A stretch of DNA of 42,240 nucleotides from Candidatus Acetatifactor stercoripullorum (GCA_019114005.1 DXGH01000029.1:1-42240); one strand, 5' to 3'; shown: positions 32,595 to 42,191, counted from the first letter of the stretch. Translations and numbers: made by a program. Notes: generated from the letters alone by a model not told the origin.

Positions 32595-34019
32595 GTGAAA
32601 AAGCGATTGAAAAGCAGCAAAGCAAAGAAATTGACCGCATTGCTTCTGGCGGCGGGTATGTGTGTTTCTCTGGCGGCCTGCGGAAGCGGCACGGACGAGC
32701 AAAGCACCCAGGAGAATGCGCAGACAAGCGCAGCTTCCACAGAAGCTGCTCAGACGCAGACGGAAAGCCAGGGTACAGAAGCAGCCCAGAGCACGGATGC
32801 AGCTTCGGATCAGGGAGCGTCCTTGCGGATCGCATGGTGGGGAAGCCAGGAGAGACACAACGACACCATTGAAGCGCTGGATCTGTACGCCGAGGAGACG
32901 GGATCGGAATTTACCTATGAATATACAAGCTGGACAAGCTATTTTGAGAATCTGGCCACCCAGACGGTAGGTGGAAACCTGCCGGATATTATTCAGATGT
33001 CTACAACGGACATTATCAATTATTCCCAGAATGGCCAGATTATTGACCTGCAGCCCTATGTTGACGACGGCACCATTGATGTTACCAATATAGATGAGAG
33101 CAGCTTAAGCGGCGGCATGGTGAACGGCCAGCTGGCAGGCTTTACCACAGGAAGCAATACCATTGCCGTATTCTACAACACAGAAATTTTCGATCAGGCA
33201 GGCGTTGCCTATCCTTCTGATGACTGGACCTGGAGTGAATTCTTAAGCACGGCAAAGGAAATCTATGATGCAACGGGCATCCAGACGGAGATTCCTTTTC
33301 TCTCTGAGGCGCGCTGGGCGGTAGAGGCTATGGTGCGCAGCATGGGCTATGATTTCTTCTCTGAGGACGGAACTTCTCTTCCCTGGGCAGAGGATGAAGC
33401 GGTAGTGACTGCGGTTGCTAATACTATCCAGAGCATTTATGAGGGAGTGCAGGAGGGTTATCTGGTTGACCCTGAGGTGCAGGTGGCGTGGTCCGCTACG
33501 GAGGATTACTATATTTCTCAGGGAAATGCAGCAATGTCCCTGAATCTGAGCAATTACTATACGGTTTACAGCCAGGCTTTGGGCCAGGAGCTTGGGCTTG
33601 CCATGGTTCCACAGATGGATGAGGGAACCCAGACAGGAATGTATTTAAATCCCAATATGTATTGGAGCATTTCCGCCAACTGTGAGAATCCCCAGGCGGC
33701 TGCGGCAGTAATCAATTATCTGATTAATGATGAGACGGCTGCGAAGCTGATTGGAACAGACAGAGGCATTTCCTTATCCTCCGCCATCCGCGATATGATG
33801 GCTACTGATGCGGAGACAGATGTTTATACGAAAAATTCACTGGAATATGTGAACAGGGTATCCGCTGTGGTATCCTCCACAAATCCGGCCGACCCTGTAA
33901 ATTCCGCAGAATTGATCAGTGTGCTGAAAAACGATTATGTGGCGGTAATGTACGGCGAAATGACTGCACAGGATTGTGTGGCAGATTTTATCGCACAGGC
34001 GGCTTCCATCCTTCCATAA
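32595..34019 (+). CDS. Sugar ABC transporter solute-binding lipoprotein
   Basis: 474 aa from a GTG start seven bases after AGGAGG. The lipoprotein signal (KKLTALLLAAGMCVSLAAC) has Cys29 as the probable lipidation site. A Thr/Ser/Gln/Ala-rich linker runs to ~residue 73, followed by a family 1 solute-binding domain (LRIAWWGSQERHNDTIEALD, then FTTGSNTIAVFYNTEIFDQA). The second transporter has its own kinase and response regulator, so its ligand likely differs from that of the locus at 16444. The ligand cannot be read from the sequence. Confidence 0.93.
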   Translation: MKKRLKSSKAKKLTALLLAAGMCVSLAACGSGTDEQSTQENAQTSAASTEAAQTQTESQGTEAAQSTDAASDQGASLRIAWWGSQERHNDTIEALDLYAEETGSEFTYEYTSWTSYFENLATQTVGGNLPDIIQMSTTDIINYSQNGQIIDLQPYVDDGTIDVTNIDESSLSGGMVNGQLAGFTTGSNTIAVFYNTEIFDQAGVAYPSDDWTWSEFLSTAKEIYDATGIQTEIPFLSEARWAVEAMVRSMGYDFFSEDGTSLPWAEDEAVVTAVANTIQSIYEGVQEGYLVDPEVQVAWSATEDYYISQGNAAMSLNLSNYYTVYSQALGQELGLAMVPQMDEGTQTGMYLNPNMYWSISANCENPQAAAAVINYLINDETAAKLIGTDRGISLSSAIRDMMATDAETDVYTKNSLEYVNRVSAVVSSTNPADPVNSAELISVLKNDYVAVMYGEMTAQDCVADFIAQAASILP

Positions 34020-34049
34020 CAGAGGCTTTGGAAAGAAAAACTGTGTAAG

Positions 34050-34070
34050 GGGGAGCTTCGGCTCCCCTTT
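34050..34070 (+). terminator. Attenuator hairpin between binding protein and permease genes
   Basis: GGGGAGC, a TTCG loop and GCTCCCC, followed by TTTCT. This compact, very stable hairpin with a short T-run would let the binding protein be made in excess over the permeases. Confidence 0.75.
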
Positions 34071-34111
34071 CTATTGCAGAAAATGCGGAAAGGAAACGGG
34101 ATATTATCACT

Positions 34112-35068
34112 ATGGAAAAAGTATCTTCGCTCAGGACGAAGCGCAGGCGACGCTCTGGCAGCAGCTGGATAGGCTACCTGTTTATCGGCCCATGGCTGAT
34201 CTGCTTTCTGGCGTTTACAGCCATTCCCTTTGTGGCGTCCTTCTTTTTATCCTTTACAGAATACAATATGCTGTCGGCCCCTAAGTTTATAGGGCTTGAC
34301 AACTATATTGAAATGTTTACGAACGACAATCTTTTTTCTACCTCCATGGGAGTGACCTTTCAGTTTGTGTTCGTCTCCATACCCCTGAGACTGATTTTCG
34401 CTCTTCTGGTGGCCATGATTTTAAACCGGAAATCCAAGGCGGTTCCCTTTTACCGGGTGGTATATTATCTTCCCTCCATACTGGGCGGAAGCGTGGCGGT
34501 GTCCGTTATGTGGAAATACTGCTTTTCCAAGACGGGCGTGGTAAACACCTTTTTAAACGCCTTGGGAATTCCCAGCGACATCAGCTGGATTTCCAATAAG
34601 GACACGGCTCTGTGGTGCATCATCCTGCTTTTTATCTGGCAGTTTGGCTCTCCCATGCTGATCTTTTTATCCGGCTTAAAGCAGATACCCCAAAGCTATT
34701 ATGAGGCGGCAGTGGTAGACGGGGCGGGGCCTGTGAAGAAATTTTTCAAGATCACGCTGCCGCTATTGAGCCCTATCATTTTCTTTAATCTGGTGATGCA
34801 GATGATCGGCGGCTTCATGGTGTTCTCCCAGGCAATGATCATTACGGACGGCGGTCCCATGAACAGAACGCTGGTGTATGCCCTGTATCTGTATCGGCAG
34901 AGCTTTAAGTATTATAAGATGGGCTACGGCTGCGCCATGGCATGGATTCTTTTGGTGATTATCGGATTTTTTACGGCTTTGGTATTCAAATCCTCCAGCG
35001 CATGGGTATTCTATGAAAATGAGCTGTTTGAAGGAAAGAAGAAAAAGAAGAGGAGGAAGGAGAAATGA
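34112..35068 (+). CDS. Sugar ABC transporter permease (CUT1, UgpA type)
   Basis: 318 aa. A basic start is followed by six membrane segments (first: IGYLFIGPWLICFLAFTAIP). The EAA loop is YYEAAVVDGAGPVKKFFKIT, and the tail is strongly basic (EGKKKKKRRKEK). It shares the local motif YYLPSILGGSVAVSVMWK with the permease at 16444 (YYIPSILGGSVAVAVLW), so the two systems are close relatives. It overlaps the next gene by 4 bp (ATGA). No ATPase gene is present in this operon. Confidence 0.93.
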   Translation: MEKVSSLRTKRRRRSGSSWIGYLFIGPWLICFLAFTAIPFVASFFLSFTEYNMLSAPKFIGLDNYIEMFTNDNLFSTSMGVTFQFVFVSIPLRLIFALLVAMILNRKSKAVPFYRVVYYLPSILGGSVAVSVMWKYCFSKTGVVNTFLNALGIPSDISWISNKDTALWCIILLFIWQFGSPMLIFLSGLKQIPQSYYEAAVVDGAGPVKKFFKITLPLLSPIIFFNLVMQMIGGFMVFSQAMIITDGGPMNRTLVYALYLYRQSFKYYKMGYGCAMAWILLVIIGFFTALVFKSSSAWVFYENELFEGKKKKKRRKEK

Positions 35069-35910
35069 CACAGTATAAAAGAGCGGCCAATACGGTAGTC
35101 TTTCATGTGGTGGTATGCGCCATAGGCTTTGTAATGATCTATCCTCTGATCTGGATGTTTTTCAGCTCCTTTAAGGAGAGCAGCCTGGTGCTGTCCACAG
35201 TGGACGAGCTTTTCCCCAGGGAATGGCGGTTTGACAATTATGCAAAGGGCTGGTCAGGCTTTGGAGGCACCACCTTTACCACCTTTTTTAAGAATTCCCT
35301 GATCGTTACCATCATCTCTGTAGTGGGAAATGTGATTGCCTCCGCCATGGCAGCCTATGGGTTTTCCAGAATCCGCTTTAAGGGAAGGGGCTTCTTTTTC
35401 ATTTGTATGATGATTACCATGATGGTGCCAAGCCAGGTGCTGGTGGTGCCCCAATATATCATTTTTAACGGCTTGGGCTGGGTAAATACCTTCCTGCCCT
35501 TAACGGTGCCGGAATGGGGAGGAAGAGCTTTCTTTATTTTCCTCATCATGCAGTTTATTGCGGGCATTCCAAAGGAACTGGATGAGGCGGCGGAGATCGA
35601 CGGCTGCGGCAAGATCAGGCTGTTTACCCAGATCATGCTGCCCCTGATCAAGCCGGCTCTTGCTACCTCGGCAATCTTTTCCTTTTACTGGAAGTGGGAC
35701 GACTTTATGGGCTCTCTGCTTTATCTGAACACGCCGGAAAATTATACGGTTTCCATTGCATTAAAGCTGTTCAGCGATCCCACCAGCGTATCCGATTACG
35801 GCGCTATGTTTGCCATGTGTGTGCTGTCCCTTCTGCCGGTGATCATTTTGTTTTTGTTTACCCAGAGATATATCGTGGAGGGCATTTCTATGTCTGGACT
35901 GAAATCTTAA
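35065..35910 (+). CDS. Sugar ABC transporter permease (CUT1, UgpE type)
   Basis: 281 aa with six membrane segments. The EAA loop is LDEAAEIDGCGKIRLFTQIM, and the end EGISMSGLKS is typical. The ATG overlaps the stop of the preceding permease (ATGA), indicating coupled translation and equal amounts of both subunits. Confidence 0.93.
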   Translation: MTQYKRAANTVVFHVVVCAIGFVMIYPLIWMFFSSFKESSLVLSTVDELFPREWRFDNYAKGWSGFGGTTFTTFFKNSLIVTIISVVGNVIASAMAAYGFSRIRFKGRGFFFICMMITMMVPSQVLVVPQYIIFNGLGWVNTFLPLTVPEWGGRAFFIFLIMQFIAGIPKELDEAAEIDGCGKIRLFTQIMLPLIKPALATSAIFSFYWKWDDFMGSLLYLNTPENYTVSIALKLFSDPTSVSDYGAMFAMCVLSLLPVIILFLFTQRYIVEGISMSGLKS

Positions 35911-35990
35911 GCAGGTATATACTAAAGGAGAAGAAAGCGGAGGGGATGCGCAGGGTATCAGGGGAAAGGAAAAACGGGAGGGAGTATCTC

Positions 35991-37817
35991 GTGGAAAAGA
36001 AACGCCGAAGTATCGTTCAGAGAGTTTCCTGGATACTGATCTGGACGTCAGTGCTGAGCTTTGTGGGAGGCTGCTTTGCCCTTTCCCGGCTGGAAGCGTC
36101 CAACACAGAATATATCTATCAGCTTACGGAGGAGCTGCTGGGAGGCAGCGTCCGTGAGCTGGAGGAGAGACTGGAGGACATACAGGGTACGCTGTATGGT
36201 CTGGTGGTATCCGATGAAATACAGGAGGCCGGAAGCCTGCTGATCGGGGACGGGGAGGAAAGCCCTTCCGCCCTGGAGCAGGCTTCGGGCCTGAATGTGA
36301 TTGTGGACTCCATCCAAAACGGCATACGATCTGATCAGGCCATCGTCTGCGCCAACTTCCTATACGGAGAAGGGCTGGTGCGGGTGGCGGCCTCCACAAG
36401 CTACTGCAGGCTTTCTGAGGAGGCGGCGGATGCGGTGGAAGAGCAGGCCCTGGCGGCTTCAGGCCAGAATGTGTTTTTGGATGGGGAGACGCTCATGGGG
36501 GAGGAAAACCTTCTGATTATTGCCAAGCAGCTGAGGGAGAGAAAAAATCTTTCTCTGGCGCACATCGGTGTGATCGTGCTGTTTGTGGATGTGGAGGAGC
36601 TGGGAAGAGCGCTTACGGACGCCCATGACGGCATATTTGTCCTCCAGGGACAGGACGGGATGCTGGAATATGTGCTGAATGACACGGAGGGGCTGATGGA
36701 GGAGCAGGACCTGACCCGTCTCTGGGAACGGGAAGCAGGCTACAGCATTGAATACTTAGGCGGCAGAAGCTGGTTTATGGTGAGCTTTGGCGCAAGCGGC
36801 GAATTTTTTTCCTATACGCTCTTAGAGCCTTATACAGAGCTGTTTGCAGATGTACGTCAGGCCTTTGCCATTTACGCAGGCATTTTTGCCCTGTGCAGTG
36901 TGGCGGCCATGCTCATTGCCTTTTTATCCACCCACCGGGTCACCAGGGATATCAAGCTGTTTATCCAGCATATCAGTAAAATATCGGGTGGAGATACTGC
37001 CCAGCTGCCCATGTATGAAAGGCAGGATATCCATGACAAGGATGTATATGCCCTGAAAGGAGCCTTCAACAAAATGTCCGCCCGGATCAATGAGCTGGTG
37101 CGGGATAATTATATGAAGCAGCTTTTGGTGAAGGAGACCCAGCTGAGGGCCCTGCAGTCCCAGATGAATCCCCATTTTCTTTACAACACCTTAAATTCTC
37201 TGTACTGGATGGCGAAAACGGCAGAAATGCCTGCAGCGGCCGACATGATCAGCAGTCTGGGGATTCTGCTCAGAGAGGCCATCAGCGATGAGGAATTTGT
37301 GATCACCATAGACAGGGAGCTTGATATTGCATGTCATTATTTTATTATACAAAAGCATCGCTATGAGGACAGGCTGGAGGCAAAATTTGATGTGTCGGAG
37401 GAATGCAGCAGTCTTGTGATTCCAAAGTTTACCCTGCAGCCCCTGGCGGAAAACGCCATTGCCTACGGTCTGGAATGTATGCTGGGAACCTGTACGGTGG
37501 AAATCCGCATTTTCTTAGAAAGAGAAGCTTGTATCTGCCAGGTGCGAAACACGGGGCCGGGGCCTGAGGAGGGGCTTTTGGATAAGCTGAAAGCGGGAAT
37601 TGTAAAGCCCAAGGGAAATGGAATCGGGCTTATGAACATACAGCAGAGGATTCAGTCTGTATTCGGGGAAGCCTATGGAGTGGATATCTTTCGTGAAGGG
37701 GAAGAAACAGTGGCACAAATCAGGATGAGCTGTATTTCCCTGGAGGAATACAGAAGCAGCGCTGCGGCGGGAGGAAAACCGAATGGGAAACGTATACAGA
37801 ATGATGGTGGTGGATGA
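35991..37817 (+). CDS. Sensor histidine kinase, YesM type
   Basis: 608 aa from a GTG at 35991, eight bases after GGGAGGG. The open frame extends upstream into the permease gene, and an ATG at 35946 is the alternative. TM1 is at ~8-28 (VSWILIWTSVLSFVGGCFAL). A large outer sensor domain runs to ~285, then TM2 (~286-312), a HAMP-like linker and a HisKA_7TM-less His_kinase domain of the YesM class. The phospho-accepting His395 is in MNPHFLYNTLNSLYW. The N box is LQPLAENAIAYGL and the G box is KGNGIGLMNIQQR (from ~542). It probably senses an extracellular sugar, possibly via the binding protein, and phosphorylates the regulator encoded 35 bp before its stop. Confidence 0.93.
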   Translation: MEKKRRSIVQRVSWILIWTSVLSFVGGCFALSRLEASNTEYIYQLTEELLGGSVRELEERLEDIQGTLYGLVVSDEIQEAGSLLIGDGEESPSALEQASGLNVIVDSIQNGIRSDQAIVCANFLYGEGLVRVAASTSYCRLSEEAADAVEEQALAASGQNVFLDGETLMGEENLLIIAKQLRERKNLSLAHIGVIVLFVDVEELGRALTDAHDGIFVLQGQDGMLEYVLNDTEGLMEEQDLTRLWEREAGYSIEYLGGRSWFMVSFGASGEFFSYTLLEPYTELFADVRQAFAIYAGIFALCSVAAMLIAFLSTHRVTRDIKLFIQHISKISGGDTAQLPMYERQDIHDKDVYALKGAFNKMSARINELVRDNYMKQLLVKETQLRALQSQMNPHFLYNTLNSLYWMAKTAEMPAAADMISSLGILLREAISDEEFVITIDRELDIACHYFIIQKHRYEDRLEAKFDVSEECSSLVIPKFTLQPLAENAIAYGLECMLGTCTVEIRIFLEREACICQVRNTGPGPEEGLLDKLKAGIVKPKGNGIGLMNIQQRIQSVFGEAYGVDIFREGEETVAQIRMSCISLEEYRSSAAAGGKPNGKRIQNDGGG

Positions 37818-38589
37818 TGAGCGGATCGTCAGGGAAGCCATTGCCTCCCATATCCGCTGGGAGGATCATGGAATTACTGTGGTCAAGACGGCGGCAAACG
37901 CCGTGGAGGCTTTGGAATATTTTCAGGAAAACCCGGTGGATCTGATTCTGGCAGATATTAAAATGCCGGTGATGGATGGGATCGCTCTGCTAAAAAGAGT
38001 AAAGGCCTTGCGGGAGGATGTGGATTTTATTATTCTAAGCGGCTATGCGGATTTTGGCTATGCCCAGGAGGCGCTGCGCGCTGGGGCCAGAGATTATCTC
38101 CTAAAGCCGCTGGATGAGGCGGCGCTGGTCAACGTGGTCTTAAAGTGTAAAAACGACAGGGAGGGGAGGCAGTTTCTGTCGTCTCTTTGGCAAAATCCTG
38201 CGCTGTCCCGAATCCTGCCAAAGAAGGAGCAAGGCAGTCGCTATTCCCAGACCATACAAAAAATTTTACAGGTGGTGCAGGAGGAAATTTCCAACGAGGA
38301 GCTGAGCCTTAAGTGGATATCTGCCCAAAAGCTGTTTCTCAACGAAAACTATTTAAGCAAGGTATTTCAAAAGGAGGTAGGACAGAAATTTTCCGCCTAT
38401 CTTCTGGACAGGCGAATGATGCTGGCTATGGAAATGCTGGCAAGGGACGGGGATGCGCTGATTCTGGATGTGGCCAGGGCGGCGGGGTTTGGAGAAAATT
38501 CCCAGTACTTTTCCAGCAGCTTTAAGAAATACACAGGATATACTCCCACAGAGTACAAAAAATATATCAAGGAGGCAAAAGAAAAATGA
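37783..38589 (+). CDS. Response regulator with AraC-type DNA-binding domain (short YesN type)
   Basis: 268 aa. The receiver domain spans residues 5-120: acidic pair Asp11/Asp12, phospho-accepting Asp58 (LILADIKMPVMDG), switch Ser and Lys108 in LLKPLD. Two AraC helix-turn-helix motifs follow directly (SLKWISAQKLFLNENYLSKV, then DVARAAGFGENSQYFSSSFK). It lacks the ~250-residue middle region found in classical YesN proteins, so it is a compact form. GGAGG lies eight bases before the ATG. The gene overlaps the kinase gene by 35 bp and the amidohydrolase gene by 4 bp, so the three are translationally coupled. It probably activates the transporter promoter at 32513-32541. Confidence 0.93.
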   Translation: MGNVYRMMVVDDERIVREAIASHIRWEDHGITVVKTAANAVEALEYFQENPVDLILADIKMPVMDGIALLKRVKALREDVDFIILSGYADFGYAQEALRAGARDYLLKPLDEAALVNVVLKCKNDREGRQFLSSLWQNPALSRILPKKEQGSRYSQTIQKILQVVQEEISNEELSLKWISAQKLFLNENYLSKVFQKEVGQKFSAYLLDRRMMLAMEMLARDGDALILDVARAAGFGENSQYFSSSFKKYTGYTPTEYKKYIKEAKEK

Positions 38590-39383
38590 CCAAGGAAATT
38601 ATTGATTTTCACACGCACCCCTATCTGACAGAGCCTGAGAATGCGTGTATGTACAAGGGAAGCCTTTGTCTGGCACCCGGCGAGGCGGAGGCTGACTTGA
38701 AAAGGGCGGGAATTGGGCACATCTGTGGCTCTGTCATTGAACCGCAAGGCTATTGCCTGAAGGACGGCTTTGCTGGAATCAGAAGGCTGAACGAGCAGGC
38801 GCTTAAAGTAAAGGAGCTTTACGGAGATTTTTATACCCCCGGTTTTCACATTCATCCGGCCTTCGTGGAAGAATCCTTAGAAACCCTGGAATGGATGCAC
38901 GAAAAGGGCTTTCGGCTGATCGGAGAGCTGGTGCCTTACATGCACGGCTGGAAGGAGGCCGGCATGGATTACGCAAGTGAAAATCTCAGGGAGATTTTAA
39001 AGAAGGCCGGAGAATACCACATGGTGGTCAGCTATCATACCATGTCGGAATGGCAGGAGCAGATGGAAATTATGATCGCCCAGAATCCCCAGGCAACCTT
39101 CGTAGCTGCCCATCCGGGACAGCGGGAGGACTTTCTAAAGCACTTAGAGCGGCTTAAGAAATATGAGAACGCCTATCTGGATTTGTCCGGCACGGGGCTG
39201 TTCCGGTACGGAATGCTCCGGCATGGGATAGAGACTGTGGGAGCGGAAAAATTCCTGTTTGGCACGGACTATCCCATCGTCAACCCGGGAATGTATGTGG
39301 AGGCTGTGCGCTTTGAGCACATTTCCGAAAAGGACCGGGAAATGATTTTTAGTGAAAACGCAAAAAGGCTTTTATTTAATTAG
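38586..39383 (+). CDS. TIM-barrel amidohydrolase family protein
   Basis: 265 aa. The N-terminal metal motif is DFHTHP (His9, His11). FVAAHPGQREDF supplies a later His and LFGTDYPI the final Asp. This is the amidohydrolase-2 (PF04909-type) layout, whose members include lactonases and decarboxylases acting on sugar acids or aromatic acids. Coupling to the regulator by ATGA overlap suggests it processes, or produces a signal from, the imported compound. A sugar-lactone hydrolase is an attractive guess, but unproven. Its stop codon overlaps that of the convergent AraC remnant. Confidence 0.85.
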   Translation: MTKEIIDFHTHPYLTEPENACMYKGSLCLAPGEAEADLKRAGIGHICGSVIEPQGYCLKDGFAGIRRLNEQALKVKELYGDFYTPGFHIHPAFVEESLETLEWMHEKGFRLIGELVPYMHGWKEAGMDYASENLREILKKAGEYHMVVSYHTMSEWQEQMEIMIAQNPQATFVAAHPGQREDFLKHLERLKKYENAYLDLSGTGLFRYGMLRHGIETVGAEKFLFGTDYPIVNPGMYVEAVRFEHISEKDREMIFSENAKRLLFN

Positions 39384-40498
39384 GAGTCAGGCTCTCCAGG
39401 CTTTTGGCCGGTTTTTTTAGCGGACAGATATTCCCGGTATTCGCTGGGGGTCTGTCCGGTAAAATTTTTAAACTGCTTTAAAAAGCCGTGCACTCTGGGA
39501 TACCCGGTTAGCTCCCCTACCTCTGAGATTTTTAAGGAGTAGTCTCCCAAAAGCTCGCAGGCCTTTTCCATTCGTATTTTGGTCAGGTATTGCTTGATAC
39601 TGCTGCCTGTTTCGCTGTGGAAAATCCGGGACAGGTGGGTGGGGCTGTAGAGGAAAATCTCCGACAGCTCCGGGATGCTGATGTCCTTTTGATAATTTTC
39701 CTCCAGGTATTTTTTAATGCGGCCGGATAAGAGCTGTTCGGAGTTTGCTTTTCGGTAGGCAATCTGGGCCAGAATATTTTCCATCAGCCCGTGGAACCAT
39801 AAAAGGATGCCCTCGCCGGACAGGGAAAGAAGCTCCGCATAGTGGCTGGGTTCCTCGGCAAAGCCTCCCGTAAGACCCGATTCCCGGGCGTATTTTATCA
39901 AAGCGCCGTAAAGCTGCGCCAGAAGGTAGGTGCGGGAAATTTTGTCGTTCTTTGTCTGGGGGAGGATAAAATGCAGCATATTTTTCAGGCATTGATCCGC
40001 CTCCTGGGGATTTCTGTTTTTTAAGGCGGAGATCAGATCCGCCTCCAGGTCGTAAGGATATTTGGCGCTTTCCGAGGAGTGCAGCAGGATATCCTCATAA
40101 GAGATCAACAGGCCGTCTGACCAAAGACCTAAGGCCAGCGCCCGTCTGGCGTTGGCGCAGGAGGCATGAATCTTGTACAAGGAGACTTCCATGCTGCCGA
40201 TGGCGATGCTCTCAATATGTTTTTTCTCTGCTTCAAACAGCTCTTCTATTTTCCGGCCCATGTCATGGGCCGTTTTTTTGTCCTCCAGCGTACAGATTAC
40301 GGCAATTTCGTTTTCAAAGGAGCTGCAGATCAGACAGTCTTTTGTATTGGGAAAGACTGTTTCCAGCAAATTTGCCAGATAGGTGGAAAAGGAATGCAGC
40401 TGCTTTGGCTGGTATTTTTCACCGCTCAAGGTGTCATATTCGTTAATTCTCACCAGAATGGCGCAGACGGGCACATCTGTCGGAAGGCTTATATCAAA
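39380..40498 (-). pseudogene. AraC-family regulator truncated at its N-terminus by an insertion sequence
   Basis: About 372 codons of the original gene remain. The middle region (VPVCAILVRINEYDTLSGEK to ASCANARRALALGLW) resembles the degenerate GGDEF-like part of long YesN-type regulators. The C-terminus has two AraC HTH motifs (DISIPELSEIFLYSPTHLSR, then KISEVGELTGYPRVHGFLKQ) and ends QTPSEYREYLSAKK. The IS begins at 40499 and removes the N-terminus, which would have held a receiver or sensing domain. The frame stays open into the IS to an ATG at 40612, giving a possible 410-aa chimera whose first 38 residues are IS-encoded. The missing part should lie beyond the right edge. Confidence 0.85.
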
Positions 40499-40551
40499 TA
40501 GGTAATTGCGAAACTCGCTAAGCTCGTTCGCAATCTTGATTAAAAAAGGGT

Positions 40552-40574
40552 GAATTCGTACAGAGTACGAATTC
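40552..40574. repeat. Perfect 10-bp palindrome inside the IS left end
   Basis: GAATTCGTAC and GTACGAATTC flank AGA. It lies between the terminal repeat and the transposase stop and may be a terminator stem or a transposase-binding site. No T-run follows on either side. Confidence 0.6.
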
Positions 40575-40648
40575 AGGAATGAAATGTGGATGATCGGACA
40601 TTTTAGGCGCACTTTAATAAACCTCTGGCTTTATAGAGTTGGCAAGCC

Positions 40649-42106
40649 CTAAGCTGTGAAAGATTTTAAACTTCTGATATGCTGGCGCTGATTTATTTTA
40701 TCAGCTACGACTACGGTTAATAGCTGTGATATTCCAGCTAAAAGTAAATCAGCATGAATGGTTTTCTCATTTGTGGTTTTGCGGTTAGCAACACAGAAGC
40801 TGTCTTTGAAATGGTTGATTGATTTTTCAACATTTACTCTGATTTTATATGTTTCCTCCCACTCCTTTGAACCGCGTTCGACACCAGGATACGCTCTTAG
40901 ATTTTTTTCGGGATAAACATATATCATTCTTCCGCAGGAAGATGTTGTGCAAGGATTATCACAATGGCATATTCGTCGTTTTGATCTATCTTCCTTGTTG
41001 TATTCCCATTTCATCTTGGGACATACGAATTTCATGGTTGGAAGCTTACTTTTTAAGTGCGACTTACTGCCTTCACGTTTCATAGGAAGTGACGAGTCGT
41101 GAGGACAGCAGGGTATACCATTTTCATTGAAGGTGTAATCCACATTATCCAATGAAAGCTTTACCTTTAAAGGGATAAATGCCTTTTGAAATTTAAAATC
41201 TTCAAATAAGGATTTATAGATTTCAATCGTATCAAAGGCTGCATCACCAAGAAATATCTTAGGATTGATAAGAGGATGCCGTTCTTTGAAATCTTTAAGG
41301 GCAGGAATTAAGGCTTTCGAATCGGCAAGTGATTTGTCTTCATCAGGAGATTTTGATTTCTTTTCAACAATGATGCCGGGGTGGGAATCAAGATAATCCT
41401 TGTTATAAAAATCAATAGAACGAACAATGCCAAGTCCATTGGTTATAATGCCAAATTTGTAAGCATAGCAAAAATGACCATTCACATACTGCTGCTTTAC
41501 TTCATGGTCAGCAGTGGCGGATGCAGGCATAGAGGAATAGGCTGCTTTGCAAGGGTCATAAGAATCGTCTAAGTTATGAGATTTTGCATAAGCTTTAAGC
41601 TGTTTGAACATACGGTTGGCATATTTAGGATTGTTTTCGGTAACATATGCTTCAATACCGGAAGTATCAAACAGAAGCATGGAAGAAAGATTTTCATCAA
41701 TGTCTTGGCATATCGGTTCAGTGGCATCTACGAGATTGTCAAAAACGGATTGTAAGTCTTCTAAAAAGTCCTGTTTAAATCGAGTAATTTTAGAAGCATC
41801 AGGAACTTTAGTAAAACCACAGAATTCTCTCAAGTGTCTGGAATAATGGAGAAAGATTAGCAGGAGAGAATCTGCTGGAATAGAAAAGAGGCGCTGGATA
41901 ATCAAAGCCCAAAGCATGGCATTCAAGGGATATTTACGATTTCTACCAGTGGATGCGTAGTAATGATATTTAAAGGAAATCGGAACAATTTCATCTAGGT
42001 CGATGTGGTTTTCAAGAAGAGTAAGAAACTGAGGTTTGTCGGATTCAAAAATTTCCTGACAATCTTCAAAAATATCTGCCAAAGTGAGCTGCTTTTGTGT
42101 TATCAT
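40649..42106 (-). CDS. IS transposase (DDE, IS4-type Y(2)R(3)E(6)K signature)
   Basis: 485 aa from the ATG at 42106, which has AAAGGAG eight bases upstream; an upstream in-frame ATG at 42154 lies inside the -10 box and cannot be used. The catalytic triad is Asp147 (LLFDTSGIEAY), Asp288 (FLGDAAFDTIE) and Glu427. The last fits the IS4-superfamily pattern Y(2)R(3)E(6)K exactly (YKIRVNVEKSINHFK). A Cys-rich insert (CCPH, CPK, CHCDNPC, SCG) lies between the second Asp and the Glu, as in IS1182-like enzymes. The gene is intact, with codon use more AT-rich than neighbouring chromosomal genes. It should act on its own ends and plausibly on the MITE ends. Confidence 0.92.
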   Translation of the reverse strand: MITQKQLTLADIFEDCQEIFESDKPQFLTLLENHIDLDEIVPISFKYHYYASTGRNRKYPLNAMLWALIIQRLFSIPADSLLLIFLHYSRHLREFCGFTKVPDASKITRFKQDFLEDLQSVFDNLVDATEPICQDIDENLSSMLLFDTSGIEAYVTENNPKYANRMFKQLKAYAKSHNLDDSYDPCKAAYSSMPASATADHEVKQQYVNGHFCYAYKFGIITNGLGIVRSIDFYNKDYLDSHPGIIVEKKSKSPDEDKSLADSKALIPALKDFKERHPLINPKIFLGDAAFDTIEIYKSLFEDFKFQKAFIPLKVKLSLDNVDYTFNENGIPCCPHDSSLPMKREGSKSHLKSKLPTMKFVCPKMKWEYNKEDRSKRRICHCDNPCTTSSCGRMIYVYPEKNLRAYPGVERGSKEWEETYKIRVNVEKSINHFKDSFCVANRKTTNEKTIHADLLLAGISQLLTVVVADKINQRQHIRSLKSFTA

Positions 42107-42152
42107 AATAGTGTCTCCTTTCGGGATGTGATTTATGGTTTTCAGCAACTCC

Positions 42153-42161
42153 ATTATACCA
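42153..42161 (-). promoter_or_regulatory. Extended -10 promoter of the transposase
   Basis: On the - strand TGGTATAAT contains TATAAT (42153-42158) with the TG extension. No good -35 is present. Transcription would start at about 42146, upstream of the ATG at 42106. Confidence 0.65.
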
Positions 42162-42191
42162 CAAACCGTGAGGAGATTTTTATTTTTAGCA

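Noticed and set aside
35694..35990. Upstream extension of the histidine kinase frame into the permease gene
   Set aside because: It has no ribosome binding site, and the translated part is not kinase-like. The GTG at 35991 has a good site and is followed directly by the first membrane helix.
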